The position numbers were made by a program, and so were the translations under genes. Source: Bryoerythrophyllum caledonicum (taxonomy: Eukaryota > Streptophyta > Bryopsida > Pottiales > Pottiaceae). Taken from it: a stretch of 64,000 nucleotides of DNA. The stretch spans positions 12,092,501 to 12,156,500 of the forward strand of contig OZ020517.1 of NCBI GenBank assembly GCA_963971425.1, read 5' to 3'. Every line of letters starts with the position of its first letter. The stretch's first letter is position 1. Under the pieces are notes generated by a model. It was not told the DNA's origin. It saw only the letters and a program-made list of their open reading frames with translations, and did no database searches. This document shows, piece after piece, positions 1 to 11,921 of this stretch.

Positions 1-865
1 GATGTTATTTGAAGAATCTTCAATCCAAAGGTGTATTTCTTGCTAAGGTTTAATACATTTTTTGTATTTCAAGAGTATAATATGTGACTGTTTATATGGT
101 CCCCCATAGACCTTTAAAGGTTAACGCCTAGGTGGACGATGAGGTCATGGGAGAATTTACGAGCATAATAGATTATGTAGAGGATACATTTCATTGCAAC
201 CCCACTTCACTGAAATCTTTGTAGCTCGCCAATGTTTTTATCGATTGGAGATCATGGAGATGCGTTGGAAAGATCTCATGGAGTTCGAAGTGCGTTTTGG
301 AGACCGCAACACAACGGCCAATCATGGGAAGAGTTACAACACCTAGAGCACCAAAATTGACCCTCCTAGGGCCTAGAAGGCTTTGAAGGGTTAAAATCTA
401 GCAAAATGAACTTTTTGATAATTTACTCTTAGGATCTTCTTCTAAACCTGTATGAGATGATGTGGTAAGAATTTTGTAGATTTTGACCATTCGGATTGAA
501 AGATAATTGCAGTCAAAGTGAAATATGATATAACGGACATAATAGGCACTTGGTCCTTTAGAGGTTTAATATGGTATTAAAAACCATTACTATTTTCTAT
601 TTCACAAACAATATGCATGAAGCCATCTCTTTTCATTGATTTAACCCTTAAGCGTTAGAAGGTGCCATAGTGGCCATAGTATTCTACATGTATGGTGTCA
701 TATTTGAACATGATAAGGTCCAGACGTTGAAATTACCTTCAAATCAAAGATGTTAGTTGAAGAATCTTCAATCCAAAGGTTTATGTCTTGCTAAACTTTA
801 ATCCATTTTTTGTACTCCAAAGTAAAATACGTGCATGTTTATACGATTTCCATTTGACGTTTAAC
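1..865. repeat. Direct repeat pair (1-118 and 749-865) in non-coding DNA
   Basis: The first ~118 bases recur from 749 with scattered substitutions; both copies open with GATGTTA(T/G)TTGAAGAATC. The offset of about 748 bases suggests an old tandem duplication or two insertions of one dispersed repeat. Bases 190-240 also resemble the tandem unit near 21.9 kb (cAACCCCACTTCAC followed by GTAGCTYGC), so this is repeat-derived DNA. No coding potential is seen in 1-1400 apart from these repeats. Confidence 0.6.
342..564. mobile_element. Short non-autonomous element of the TTAA/CCCCTAAAGGACC family
   Basis: The right end reads ...GGCACTTGGTCCTTTAGAGG then TTTAA; the left end CCTAGAGCACCAAA is its degenerate inverse. 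The interior shares ATGAACTTTTTGA, TAGGATCTTCTTCT and ATTGCAGTCAAA blocks, in the same order, with the copy at 6836-7022. Non-coding, about 223 bp. The boundaries are inferred from that second copy. Confidence 0.5.
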
Positions 866-1449
866 TCTTTCAGACCTAACGACCATATATGGGTCGTTCT
901 GGCTCAAGAGCCTTTGTAGCAAGCGCTATAGGCCACCTTGAAGGAAAAAATACAACATGACTTAGAGGTGGAGGAAGATGGGCATCTATTGAGACCATCA
1001 CCACGACAATCGATGCAAGCATCAACAAGTTAGAGTGATTTCCATGAAGTGGAATTGTAGATTTTTGTGGTGAAATGTACCCGATACCATTTTGTGTGAT
1101 CTAGAAAACTCGTAGATTCTCTCTGGCTTGAATACCTCATTGGCCTTAAGGGATTAAGGGTTAAGCAAATTATTGATAGCACAGTAAAATCGAAGTTCCT
1201 TTAAAAGGCAAGAATTAGGTTTCAAGGACAAGAGCGTATATGTTGTAGGAGATTAAATGAGAAACAAGCCCCTCAAATGCTACACGAGATGGGGCAAACG
1301 GGGGATATGCACCTTGATTTGTATTAATCGGTGGACCGAAACTGAGAGACTTGTTCGTATGCACATGATGTAGGCCAAGGTGTTGATCTCTGATCGGTCT
1401 GGTATAAGAACGGGGCTTGTCGGTGGGCCTGACTCTAGCTTGTTATTCT

Positions 1450-2000
1450 AGCCTTGGTCCCTAATCCACTACCTATATACCGCTTCGATGACGGCAAGGG
1501 TGGGTGCTCTGCTCTTCTTATTCAGTCCTACCGAAAATTCATGCGCCTCTTGTGCATCATCTAGTCCTAGGCTGAGGTCATCGGAGTCCCTACCAGTCAT
1601 TTGGGAGTTCTCTCCTATATGCCAGTCAGTTGTTTGCTCTGCCTCGACTATGGGTGTAGTTATCCTCTCCAGAGAATCTGGCCTCAACGACCAATTCCTT
1701 TTATTTGAGAGTGCTAGGTCAACTATTCCTTCAGGCGTTGAGAATCCGGCGATGGTATACGTGGTTGCTGCTACGCTCACTGGACTAGGTTGGAGATCAG
1801 GTCCCCCTGACTCCGCCGACGATCCTGTATCGTGTTCTCCCGCCTGAGCTGCTTCTCCCGACTCGACTGCATGCGATCTACTTGGCTGGCTGGCTAGTCT
1901 GTGTGGCTAGATCCTCGGATCGGTGGTTGTAGATTGCGTTTTCAACTTCAGTTGAGGTCTAGTTCTATGCCCTTTCTCCCCCCCTCGCTTATAAAAGTGT
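1450..2000. other. Unrecognised open stretch 5' of the LINE, possible ORF1 remnant
   Basis: An open frame runs on the plus strand from about 1488 to 1847, and another on the minus strand from 1780 to 1469 (103 codons). I recognise neither. The position, just 5' of the LINE endonuclease, fits a decayed LINE ORF1 or 5' UTR on the plus strand, but no zinc knuckle or RRM-like motif is visible. The minus frame has a more natural amino-acid composition. Coding status is undecided. Confidence 0.25.
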
Positions 2001-2006
2001 CAATCG

Positions 2007-5000
2007 TTACACATTACGTGCGGGGTATGAACGATTATACTAAAAGAGTTGTCATTAGAGATTATTTCTCCAGACTACTAGGAAAGTCAATATCATCTGC
2101 CTACAAGAAACTAAGCTTAGAGGTAACAAGCATCAAGCTTTAGCTAGTCTATTTTGGCCAGGGGCAAGTTTTATTGGGTAGGAAGCACATGTTGCCTATA
2201 TTCATGAAGACAGAGCAAATGGTGCTGGGAGTGACGAGACGGGCATGCGGTCAGCGCCCAAGCTCTCGCACCTGATTAGCAATCAAGGACAGTCGCATGG
2301 AGGCAGGCAGTGGATATTGCTTTCAAGACTCCCAAGAGGCAACATTGCCATGCTCAACGTGTATTGCCCACATGCTACTGCCGACAGGTGTGTGCTCTGG
2401 AGGGAGCTGCTCGAAACACTTCCTAGAGGGTGCCGGTGGATACTAGCTGGAGACTGAAACTTTGTTGAAGATAAGGAAGACAAGTCCAGCCACTGTGAAT
2501 CCCACAGGTTAGCCGAAGAAAAACAACTGTTCCATGAACTAAAGAATTTTCTAGAGGTGGAAGATGTGTTTCCAGAAGGGAGTCGTATCCGTTTCTCGTG
2601 GGATAGCAGAAGGCGCGACGGGAGACGAGTGCTAGCGAGACTTGATTGCACCTACACGTTTCTAGGGGCAAGACCACACGCAACAAGGGACACTTACCAC
2701 ATCCTCGGAGACACATCGCTATCAGATCATCTACCCGTTTGGAGAGAGGTACACCTAGAACCTACTCAACAGAGACCTTCACCATACGTAATGAATGTCG
2801 TGCTCTTGAAATACCCTGAGGCAGGACAGGGCATATATTGGACTTGACTGCGACATCAACAACTACATTTTTTCGGGAAACTAAGGAGGGTGATCCGATT
2901 CTACAAGCAATTTTGCATCACCAAGGCACAAGAAAGCAAGAAGGTTGAGTCACTGGCAAGAAGAGACCTCGAAATCGCACACATGATCATCCAAGCCAAT
3001 CCAGACAACCTGCTAGCTCAAGAACAACTGGATTCACTCTTAGCCCGGATCCAAGCTTTGGATTTATTGAAGGCTGAAGGGGCAAAACTTAGAAGCAGGA
3101 TCAAGTGGATGGCAGTGGACCATAAGTGCTCAAGAGAGTTCTTTGCCTCGCATAAGAACATATCATCGGCATCACAAATTACGGAGCTGTTGAATGAGGA
3201 GGGTGGCCTGGAATCGTCCTGCTCCGGCCTAGAGTTGACATGCCAACAGTTCTATCAACGCCTCTATACGGCGCGGCCCAAATCACCCGATATAGAAGAA
3301 GCAAAACACACGACACTTGCTTACCTCAACATTAGACTCGATGGATGCATGAAAGACTCCTTAAGCACACCAATCACCAGAGAAGAGCTGAAGGCAGCCC
3401 TGGACGATATACGCGTTGCAAGTCACTAGGTCCGGACGGAGTAAGGGTGGAGTTCTACACCACATACAGGGAGCTTATAGGCACGGACTTCACGAACATG
3501 ATCAGGACCAGCGTAAGAGTCGAAAAATTGCCACACAAAATGACGCACGGAGTGCTGGCGCTGTTACACAAAGGGGGAGAGCGCCGAACCTTGTCTAATT
3601 GGAGACCAATCTCTCTACTGAATACGGCATGCAAGATCTTTGCTAAGTTGCTTCAGAGGCGTCTACAGTTGATCTTGATGGATATCATTAGCCCTGAACA
3701 GTCAGCCTTTCTCCCACTTCGTTACATCCTAGACAACCTGCTGCTCACCCATGAAACTATGTCATGGGCCGAGCAATCGAACCAACCGCTACTCTTTATG
3801 AAGCTGGAATTTACCAAAGCTTACAATATGGTTGACTGGGAGTGCGTTTACAAAGTAATGAAAGCCTTTGGCTTCTCGGGTGCCTTTGTGAAAATGGTAA
3901 GAATCCTCTTCCAAGACGCCACATCCGCAGTGAAGGTGAATGGCAAACTCGGCGTGGCTTTTAAAATCGAAAGAGGGGTGAGACAAGGCTGCCCACTCGC
4001 ACCATACCTTTTCATTATCGTCACAGAAGCCTTGAACACTATGGTTAAATTGGAGGCCCAAAATGGTTGCGTAGAGGGTATCAAGCTCCCGTATAAAGGA
4101 CGGCAACAAATTCTTGCACAATACGCTGATGATACATCATTCACTCTTCTTGGGAAAGAAGAACCAGCAAGGAATCTGATCCATACGCTCAACATCTTCT
4201 GCCGCGCTACCGGATTGGTCATTAACTGGACCAAATCCTATGGATATTGGCAAGACTTGGAGGGCATGGGCAGACCTCTTTAGACCGACCAACTCGGCAT
4301 AACATGGGCCAAAATTGATGACGTCGGTAAGCTTCTGGACTCCCCGTTTGGGATGTTGCTTTCGAGTAATTCGGTAGACAACTTTCTATATGAACGCATC
4401 TCTAAAAAATTAGTATATTCGAGTTTGACGAAACTCAATCCCACTGGTAGAAGCATGATCGTCAATAGCGTCTTTCTGTCAACCCCGCTATTTTACCTAT
4501 CAATATGGGGAGGCACTGAAAAAGGTATCATGCGTATCAAGGGGCTCATCATGAACTACATGGCTTCAGGGTCAACGAGGGGTTCGTGCACCCAGATAAG
4601 CTGGCTGCAGTGTTTCCAGCCCAAAGCCCTTGGAGGACTTAACCTGATTAACATCGAAGATGCAGCGACTGCGCTCATGGCAAAGTGGGTGGTGAAGACC
4701 ATGAAGCCTGGAGAATCCAACCTGCATGCTGTTCTTAGATTCCGCCTTGCATCATCCCAACCCTTCTCCAAAAGCAGGTGGGATACCACCCTTGACTACT
4801 TCACGTTGTACAAGCACCAATCCAAGAGGGGTTCCGTTGTGTGGAATAGAGTTACGTATGCATGGAAATCGATCCTGCGAACACTTAAGTACAATTGACC
4901 GACTACGTCAGACAAAATCCTTTGTTTCAATTTGTGGTTTTGTCCTGTCAATTAGACCATCGGGTCGGGATTTGTCCGATCGCGGGCTCTTGAGCTCCAC

Positions 5001-6533
5001 AAACGAGGTATGCGCAAGTACCGAGATATCTGGAATGGAGTGCATTTTTTTAATTTTGATGAGGTGCAGGGCAATCATGCACTGGTGGAGGAGGAAAGGG
5101 GAGCCTGACTCGCTCTTACGCAAAAATTGTGGAATATCTGGAGCCCACTTCTACGGAGAGACAACTTAAATACGACTCCGGGCGAGTGGATTGGGGTCTT
5201 CAATGCCATTGAAGCTCTGTTGCCGATCGTTGTGGTCCAAGTTGGTGAAAGATTCCAACTCGATCTGGGATGGCAACGGGTGGAGATACCTTCCAGCCGC
5301 GAGGTGCACATCGTTAGGGCGGCTTCCCAATGCCTACAGAAGATCGATTGGTTGGACCAAAGTAAGGTAGAGACGAGGCCGCCAAGATGGTGTTTTCAGT
5401 CTAAGGACTGGATTTCTACGCGTTTCGGTATGGTCCAGCTCGTGCGAGTTGTGAAGGTCATCAGAGGCACTAGGAAGTCCATCACGCACTTATTCTACGG
5501 GAGGAGCAACATGCTTATGTAGGACCTTGAGCGTTCCAAGTGCGATGGAGAGGTCCCTTTCATGGATTTCTCTGCAAGACTTGGTCGCATGCTCCTTCAA
5601 CTAAGACACCAGGTGCCCTCTATGGTCCAGAACAAGTGGAAAAGGATCCTTTGGGCGTCCTACAAGCTCAAATGGCTGAATATTTGGGACTCGAAGAGAA
5701 CGCAAAAAGAGGTTGGCCTCATTTGGGCTATTTGGCACAAGGCCACCGCTGTCAATGTGTTGAGAGGAAGGACCCAGTCTTCCGTTGATCAAAACTACAT
5801 TGTTTGTGATCTCGGGACTCCTGAGACGATCCACCATAGGTTCTGGGAATGCATTTCTGCTCAAGAGGTGTGGACCTCGGGAGCCAACTTACTGGCTCAA
5901 ATGCGGCCGAACCGGCACATTAAGTTGGCCTCTTACAAGAACAGGGGCAGAGCTGATATCATGAACAATGCGCAGTGGCGGCGCAAGAAGGGGGTCCCCA
6001 TGCGGAACGTTGTCGCGCATGAGTTTAACATTCTGGATGGCCGGCCTATCCCGGAGCATGCTCGTGCGGAGGCGGTTAGCACTAATAGGAAACAGGCTTC
6101 CACTGATACGAGTAGGACGCCTAATACATCCAAGGAGGCTGCTCAGTTCCGCACCTTCACTCCTACCTGGAAGCATGGTATTTTTGGGCACCGGATTCCG
6201 AGGCAGATTTCTCTCATTAGCAAGATTTGGCTTTTGCTGAGAGGTATTATCTTGTGGCAGCTGTGGTGTGAGAGAAATTATACGACGTTCAACGACACCA
6301 AGTGGACGAGCCAGAAATTGAAAGCTAAAGTGTCGCTCAGCTTGGTGGACTATGGTCGCGTCACCTGGTCCAAGGTGCAGTCAAGGAGTACTCAAGCCCC
6401 GGATAAGAGCGCAAAGTTCTCGAAGCGGTTCATAGATATGTGGTGCTGCAACGACGTTCTGGCGTCATGGGTTGATGAGAAGCCGCGTTGGAACTCACTT
6501 CCTTGCTCATTTAGGACTAACACTAGGTCTTAG
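2007..6533 (+). pseudogene. LINE ORF2 pseudogene: APE endonuclease, reverse transcriptase, zf-RVT
   Basis: ORF2 of an L1-type LINE would nick target DNA and reverse-transcribe the element RNA in place. The endonuclease starts near 2007 (VRGMNDYTKR), shifts frame near 2062, then shows the catalytic CLQETK motif (about 2101), GD followed by an in-frame TGA (2455-2457), and SDHLPV (about 2728). A further frameshift near 3410-3420 moves into the RT frame, which has NWRPISLLN (about 3600), GVRQGCPLAP and the catalytic YADD at 4122-4133. More stops fall at 4281 and near 4896, 4951, 5107 and 5520. The C-terminal zf-RVT zone (about 5730-5860) has a C-x-H-x-C pattern ending HHRFWEC, followed by a tryptophan-rich tail ending at 6533. 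No RNase H domain is seen. The element cannot make a functional protein. Confidence 0.9.
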
Positions 6534-6675
6534 CCCTTCACTAACACTTCATTTGGTCCGGGTTTTTACCCGGCCTTGCCGGCCCTAGCGGGGTCTCCCT
6601 GGACCTGTTGTTTTCTCCCCCGTCCCTTTGCAGTAAAGGTTCTCTTTGCTTGGGTCAATAAAATAAAAATAAAAA
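2007..6675 (+). mobile_element. L1-type LINE retrotransposon, decayed, with A-rich tail
   Basis: The order of endonuclease, reverse transcriptase and zf-RVT on the plus strand is that of plant L1 LINEs. The 3' end carries an A-rich tail (AATAAAATAAAAATAAAAA, 6657-6675) typical of LINE retrotransposition. The 5' boundary is not defined: the first recognisable coding is at about 2007 and LINEs are often 5' truncated. A flanking target-site duplication could not be identified. Multiple stops and at least two frameshifts show an old copy. Confidence 0.85.
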
Positions 6676-6835
6676 TGTTGCACGAGATAAGAAATCTCCA
6701 CCTTTCATTGATAATGCTAGCCTGTTGTAAGAATTACATTGAGAAATGGATCAAAAGGGAGCGTGTGCTGTATATTTGTTAGGAATTGATTTACTCTCTC
6801 GAGTTAAAAAAAGTGATGACTTTGAAGAATTTTAG

Positions 6836-7022
6836 CCCCTAAAGCACCAAGGAAATTTAGAGGAATCCCTATTCCATTGGTTGAAAACTTCCAAGATGAA
6901 CTTTTTGAGAATGTAACCGTAGGATCTTCTTCTTGTGAATTATAACCATATGGATATTAAAAAAAATTGCAGTCAAAATGGAAAAATTTTGTCCCCTAGA
7001 GGAACACTTGGTCCATTAGGGG
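6836..7022. mobile_element. 187-bp MITE of the TTAA/CCCCTAAAGGACC family
   Basis: The left terminus CCCCTAAAGCACCAAGG follows TTAG; the right terminus CTTGGTCCATTAGGGG is followed by TTAA (7023-7026). The termini are inverted repeats, and a TTAA target fits piggyBac-type integration. The interior matches the copy at 342-564. No coding capacity. Confidence 0.65.
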
Positions 7023-7119
7023 TTAAAAATCCTACATTGTTCAACACTTTTTGAGTGACTTATGGTTCAATTGTTGTATTTAAGTATAGTTTGACACAAC
7101 TTATTTTTTTCAGCTTGAT

Positions 7120-7243
7120 GAACACTTTAAAAACCCTAAAAACCCTAAAACCCTAAAACCTTAAAATCCCCTAAAAAACTTAAAATCCTATAATCCCTAA
7201 AAACTCTAAAAACTCTAAAACCCTAAACCCTAAACCTAAGATT
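7120..7243. repeat. Degenerate interstitial telomere-like repeat (CCCTAAA)
   Basis: Repeated AAAACCCTAAA-type units with many single-base changes run for about 120 bp and end in two near-perfect CCCTAAA units. This is the C-rich strand of the plant-type telomere repeat. It lies directly 5' of the Helitron helicase remnant, so it is interstitial, not a chromosome end. Confidence 0.6.
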
Positions 7244-7244
7244 T

Positions 7245-7562
7245 TGCCGGAACATGCGTGTTGTTGGTGGTGAACGCCGTGTGGATTTGGGGAACCGTAC
7301 ATTTTGAGACCGGCTCCTAGCGCTGGGAGAGGATACGCTGGAGAAGGTGAAGGATGACATGATCAGGTGTCCACGGGCAATGATTGTCGGCAATCACACC
7401 TTGAACGGCTTAACCAATGCCGTTTATGGAGGAATTGTTGACGTCCAAGCAAATGCGCGCGAGTACTTCAGCAGCCGTGCCATACTTGCCGTATGGAATG
7501 ACGTCGTTTCGCGGATCAACGCACGACATTCCGAGGGATGCAAATTGCAAACTAAAATATAA
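7245..7562 (+). pseudogene. Helitron Pif1-like helicase fragment
   Basis: The plus frame from about 7248 shows NMRV, then an in-frame TGA after GNRTF, then RLLALGEDTLE, and further on the strongly Pif1-like block YFSSRAILAVWNDVVSRIN (compare the family pattern eRAILapxNxxVdxiN). These motifs belong to the C-terminal helicase part of Helitron Rep/Hel proteins, which unwind DNA during rolling-circle transposition. Only about 100 codons remain, ending in TAA at 7560-7562. The fragment lies 76 bp from a Helitron-type 3' terminus, as expected for the end of the coding region. It is not functional. Confidence 0.6.
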
Positions 7563-7608
7563 TATGTCAAACAAATTTTATTATGAGGAGCACTAATAGA
7601 AAACCTTC

Positions 7609-7639
7609 CCCAGTCGGAACGACGGGTACCAATACTAGT
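7609..7639 (+). mobile_element. Helitron 3' terminus: hairpin plus CTAG|T
   Basis: CCC-A-GTCG (7609-7616), loop GAA, then CGAC-GGG (7620-7626) form a short hairpin with one bulged A. Eight bases later comes CTAG (7635-7638) followed by T. Helitrons end in a hairpin about 10 nt before CTRR and insert between A and T, so the inferred end is 7638. The 5' TC end was not located. Confidence 0.6.
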
Positions 7640-8647
7640 ACAACAATAATAAAAAATGAACCAAAAATACTTCAAAGGATTTCAAACATCTGAGAGAAAA
7701 TACTTCATTTTAATGATTCAAGATCAAGGTAGAAAACATCATGTTGGTTGGCTTCATTTTTCCATGTTACATATTGCAAATACTAACCCCTACAACCCCA
7801 AAGTCTCTTGAGTAGCCTTTCGTGGTTGCAATTTACATTTTCAATTCTTTTATTTTTTATTTGTTTTTTTTAATGCAGGAAGGTAGGAGCTTTGGAGGAT
7901 TTGAATTGGTATATTTATTGGATCCATAGAAAAGTTGTACCATCTCAAATGATTTTTGTTTACTTTGAGCAGCTTTAACTTTTTGGTACACCCATATATT
8001 ACATGTGAGATTTTTCATACATGTAAATAAGATGGTGAGGTTTTTTAGATTTCTTTAAGAAATTATTCCACGATATTAAACTTTCACACCAGGATAAATC
8101 ACAATTTTCTCACCAAGCTATGCAAGGTGTCAAAAAACGTTGTCATTTCCACATAAAATTCAGATCTTCATTTTCTCATTTCATTTTCTTGATTTGAAAT
8201 AAGCAACAAAACCTTTATGTTATTTTAATGTGCAACTAATAAACTAATAAGAAGAAGTTATTTTTAAAATCCCAAATGTGTTTTGGCAATTTTTGAAACC
8301 CCCTTTTGCATCACATATTTTTAAAAATACTTCACGTTTTTTTCTACCCATAAAAATTACGCTACAACCAAGAAAGAAAACTTCAAATTCCATGCCACAT
8401 ATTGAGTATACGATCAACTTGTCATGTGTATTCTTGATTCCAATCCACAAAATATAATATTGGTATTGTATTTTCTCTAAAAAGCTACATATGTTTTTTC
8501 TGTTTCTCTTAAAATGTAATTTAAACTCCTTCTTGGTTTCTATATTTTCATAAAACAATCACAAAATGTTGAACCTCAAGTTTGCTTCATTCAATGGTCT
8601 AATTGTTGCTTTCAAAGTTGTCATTTAAATTGAAAGGCCAATATCAT
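7640..8647. other. AT-rich stretch without recognised genes
   Basis: No convincing coding region or terminal repeat was found. Parts (about 8100-8570, with minus-strand ORFs) resemble interior text of the dispersed TTAA-family elements, such as phrases about CACATAAAA and TTTTTCAC. It is probably an older decayed copy. Confidence 0.4.
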
Positions 8648-8651
8648 TTAA

Positions 8652-9575
8652 CCCCTGAGGGACCAAACGTCCCCCTGGGGTCATTTTGGATTTTGGGCAT
8701 GTACCTACAATTCGAAAAAAATCCTTTCTAATTGAATTTTTTTTTCAAGATAGGATCTGATAAGAGCTTCGTGGAGATATTTTTTTATTCTTTTTTGGAT
8801 TTGTGGTTTGAAAGTTAGTACCACTTAAAGCCAAAAGTGGGACTCCGGGCACCTCCAAAAATTTTGACAAAAGTTTCTATTGACATTGAGATTTTTCACA
8901 CATATAAAGAATATTTCGTTCTTTAGAAATTTTCAAAAAAAATTCTTGTCTCTAGTGTTAAAAGGCATCTTATTCCAAGTCAAACATTTTCACACATTGT
9001 CGGGCAACGGGGGAAAAAAACTTCATCTTTTCTACATAAAACCTAGAGATCTTCATATTTTTCACTTTTTGTTTTTTCAACAACAATATGTGGTGAAAAC
9101 CTTCTTATTGACCGTTTGGATTATCATTCAAATACATACGTAGTTCACAAAAAAATAAAACGTGAAATGGCAATTTTTGAACCTCCACTCTTTGCACACT
9201 TGTTTTTAATATGCTACACCCCTTTTTTACCTCTAAAAATTGGTGTGTTGGGAAATAACATCATGCTCAAGACAATGGTAAAAGATTTAGACCTTGTACA
9301 CTACAAAAATTTGATACAAAGTGAAGTCAAAGTCTGCTGATCTACTCAACGCAAGGAAGAAAATGAACCATTGTTTTGACTTTAAACACTAAAATTTATC
9401 AATCCGTGCAGTGGATTGCAACCAAAATTTTATGGCATGTTCATAATGAAGTCTATTTAAAGATCTTACAGTTGAAAATCCGAAATTCACTTTAAGATGT
9501 GATTTTCATGTCTCTTTTTGGCAGTGACAGTTTTGGACTGGTTTTAGAGCGAAAGTGGTCATGGTCCTTTAGGGG
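8652..9575 (+). mobile_element. Long TTAA-flanked non-coding element, complete copy
   Basis: TTAA (8648-8651) precedes CCCCTGAGGGACCA, and TGGTCCTTTAGGGG ends at 9575 followed by TTAA (9576-9579). The element is 924 bp with about 14-bp inverted ends and contains no transposase. The interior (TGAAGTCAAAGTCTG, CAATCCGTGC, AATGAACCATT) is shared with copies at 30.9-31.8, 44.4-45.2 and 46.4-47.1 kb. TTAA duplication with CCC-starting termini is the piggyBac pattern. Confidence 0.65.
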
Positions 9576-10176
9576 TTAATGCTTACCTCGACCGACAATA
9601 TTAAAACCAGTTTTGGGGACAATTTCATTTCATAGCTTTTATGGCACTTCCTAAGGCTTCCAATTCAAAATTGGACCAAAATCAATCATGTCACACTTGC
9701 TTTCTTGCCTTCTCAAAAATATATCAAAACTCTAGTGAACACATGAAAGTAACATAGCGGTGTTACACAAATTTTAAAGATATAGTGGTACGCTATTGTG
9801 GCTAAATTTTTACCTTCTACATGTGAATAAAACTATTGGGGGGCTTAAAATTGGCATTGAGGGCAGGGTCATTGTTTGCAAGAAAACTACAATCTTTGAA
9901 AGTCCATTTCAATGAACTATTGCCAATCACTTGGCGCTTTTTGCATAAAAACAATATGCATCCACTTTTCATGCATTGCGCCTTAGTTGTTGAATACGGC
10001 CAATGTTGCAATCTTGCAGTAGAGAACACACAATCGCGACGGTGAAGTTATACACACACAATATTGATCTGCAAAGGACTCCGTTGTTCAATTTTACCTT
10101 TCAAAATCACTACTCTAAGACGATCATATGTTGACTTTATTCCAGTCTACGGTTTAGGTGGTCTTCCTCCTCGCGA

Positions 10177-10317
10177 CTAGCGAGCCTTGAAATCAAGGAC
10201 TAGCTCTGACCAATCGCAATCCTCGATCTCCTGCACCAACTGTGGGCCATTCATTTGGGTGCCGAGGTCCTGTCCCTTGGCCGGTAGGCCGAGTAGCCAC
10301 CTGCGCCCGCAGGGCGC
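10177..10317 (-). other. Short unrecognised coding-like fragment
   Basis: A 46-codon minus-strand open stretch lies between stops at 10318-10320 and 10177-10179. It includes LGLPAKGQDLGTQMNGPQLV and, further on, DWSELVLDFKAR. Composition is protein-like and the island (10150-10330) is richer in GC than its surroundings. No family is recognised. It could be a captured exon or a decayed transposon ORF. Confidence 0.2.
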
Positions 10318-11639
10318 TTAGGATTGATGAATCAATTGTCTAATGGTCTCCTACCCTGATATGGGTTCACTCATTTCCTTTGGATATATCACGCAAATCC
10401 TAGTGTTTGAATTCAAAGGCGAGGATCATCAGAAATCAGATCGACGGTTCTAATTGGTCACATCTAATCTTTGATTTTGAGGCTGGCTGGAGACGAGGGG
10501 TATTCCTTCCGATGAACAATTTGGAGCAAGTAAAGGGACAACACATGTTTTTTTTTTTTTTTTCTATGATCATGACGAACATACAACCATGGCAACAGAC
10601 AAGTTGATGGCGCTCCCATGACACATTTGCAAACTCATTTAGAAGAACATCACAGGTACACCGTGGAACTTGATCTGTTTGTCGTTCCCCTTGCTTTAAT
10701 TGACTTGTTAACAAGTCTATAAAAGCGGTTGCCTTAAGCCAACTAACCATTGCATTGCCACAAGCTACCACTACAGTCAAATACCACATTACGCAAACAA
10801 TATAACAACTATCATGTAATCTACAGAGAGAAGTCCTATGGAACTCACTTTCCGGGTCATGGTTCTATGTTCTACTAGGAAAGTAAGAATACATTAGCCC
10901 ATACTGCATACAAACAATGATAGATTGTTAAACGGAAATGTTATGCTTAGATACGGTAGTCAAAAAATGCATCTATGATTCACATATTCTAACAACATGA
11001 AATAAAGCCTACAGAATTGCCTAGAGCATTGCATGAAAACATAATTGGGCCATCCATGGGACGGCAAATGTGGACATAATCCGTAATTCTCGATAATAGA
11101 TTGTTTATCAACAAACCACACCAACACAACGTTACATAAAGTTGGCAACTATGCTTGCATTTGTAGTGTTCCTAGGCAGGGGAACCACAAACATTGGTCT
11201 CAGGAAAGAAAAAACTTTAGTGTGTAACCATAGGAATTGCAGAGTAGGTGCAACAATCTTGGCCCAATATCGACAATGACAATGAATGCATATACCTCCA
11301 CTTCTCAACAAATGTCAAAAACATCCATGCAAATTATTTGAAATTTGTCACTTGTTCGACTTTGTCATGGCATGTGGCATCAAGGACCACACCACATTGC
11401 ATAGTGTTAGTGTAGATTAAATAGTTCTAATCTACGTTTGTTAGTGAGGTATGTCCACCAAACCACATCCACCCAACGGATGCATTTCATCCGTAGAGTT
11501 TCAGGTGTGTACGTACAACAACGCAAACATGCTTAATTTGATGTCTTTGTCAAGTCAAGCTTTGTGAGTGCGTTTAAAGAGTGACAAGTGAGTTTCCTTG
11601 CTTGTAAGTGATGGTTTATCATTAGTAAAGCCTTCGCAT

Positions 11640-11830
11640 TCTCTATTTCGGCTCGCACTCGTTGATTCTTCCCTTTGGAGTGCAAGACACTTGACTACCT
11701 TAGTGATACACTACATTATCTTTGAGGGTGTGCTTAGTATAGTTGTGTTTAGCTATGTTTTTTGGGTATTTAATATTAGTTGTGATTGTTGATCTCTTGC
11801 GTATGGCGATCTTCCTTTACAGGGCAATTC
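11640..11830 (+). repeat. Dispersed repeat shared with 51.3-51.5 kb (inverted)
   Basis: Blocks GAGTGCAAGACACTTGACTA, TTTGAGGGTGTGCTTAGTAT and GTTTAGCTATGT occur here in order and, on the minus strand, at 51270-51480. It is probably part of an LTR; TGTTAGTGTAGA (from 11405) and TTCTACAAACA (about 11826-11836) could be degenerate ends, but no target duplication supports that. Confidence 0.5.
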
Positions 11831-11921
11831 TACAAACAAACATTAAAATTACGACATTGTTAGCTTGGACAATCACTCCTCATAAGTTTGTACTTCCTTT
11901 TGGACACTATGAAAATGAGCG

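Noticed and set aside
1469-1847. A confident LINE ORF1 call
   Set aside because: Open frames exist on both strands and neither shows a zinc knuckle or RNA-binding motif.
11405-11836. A solo LTR bounded by TGTTAGTGTAGA and TTCTACAAACA
   Set aside because: Ends are only loosely inverse and no flanking duplication was found, so it is kept as a dispersed repeat only.
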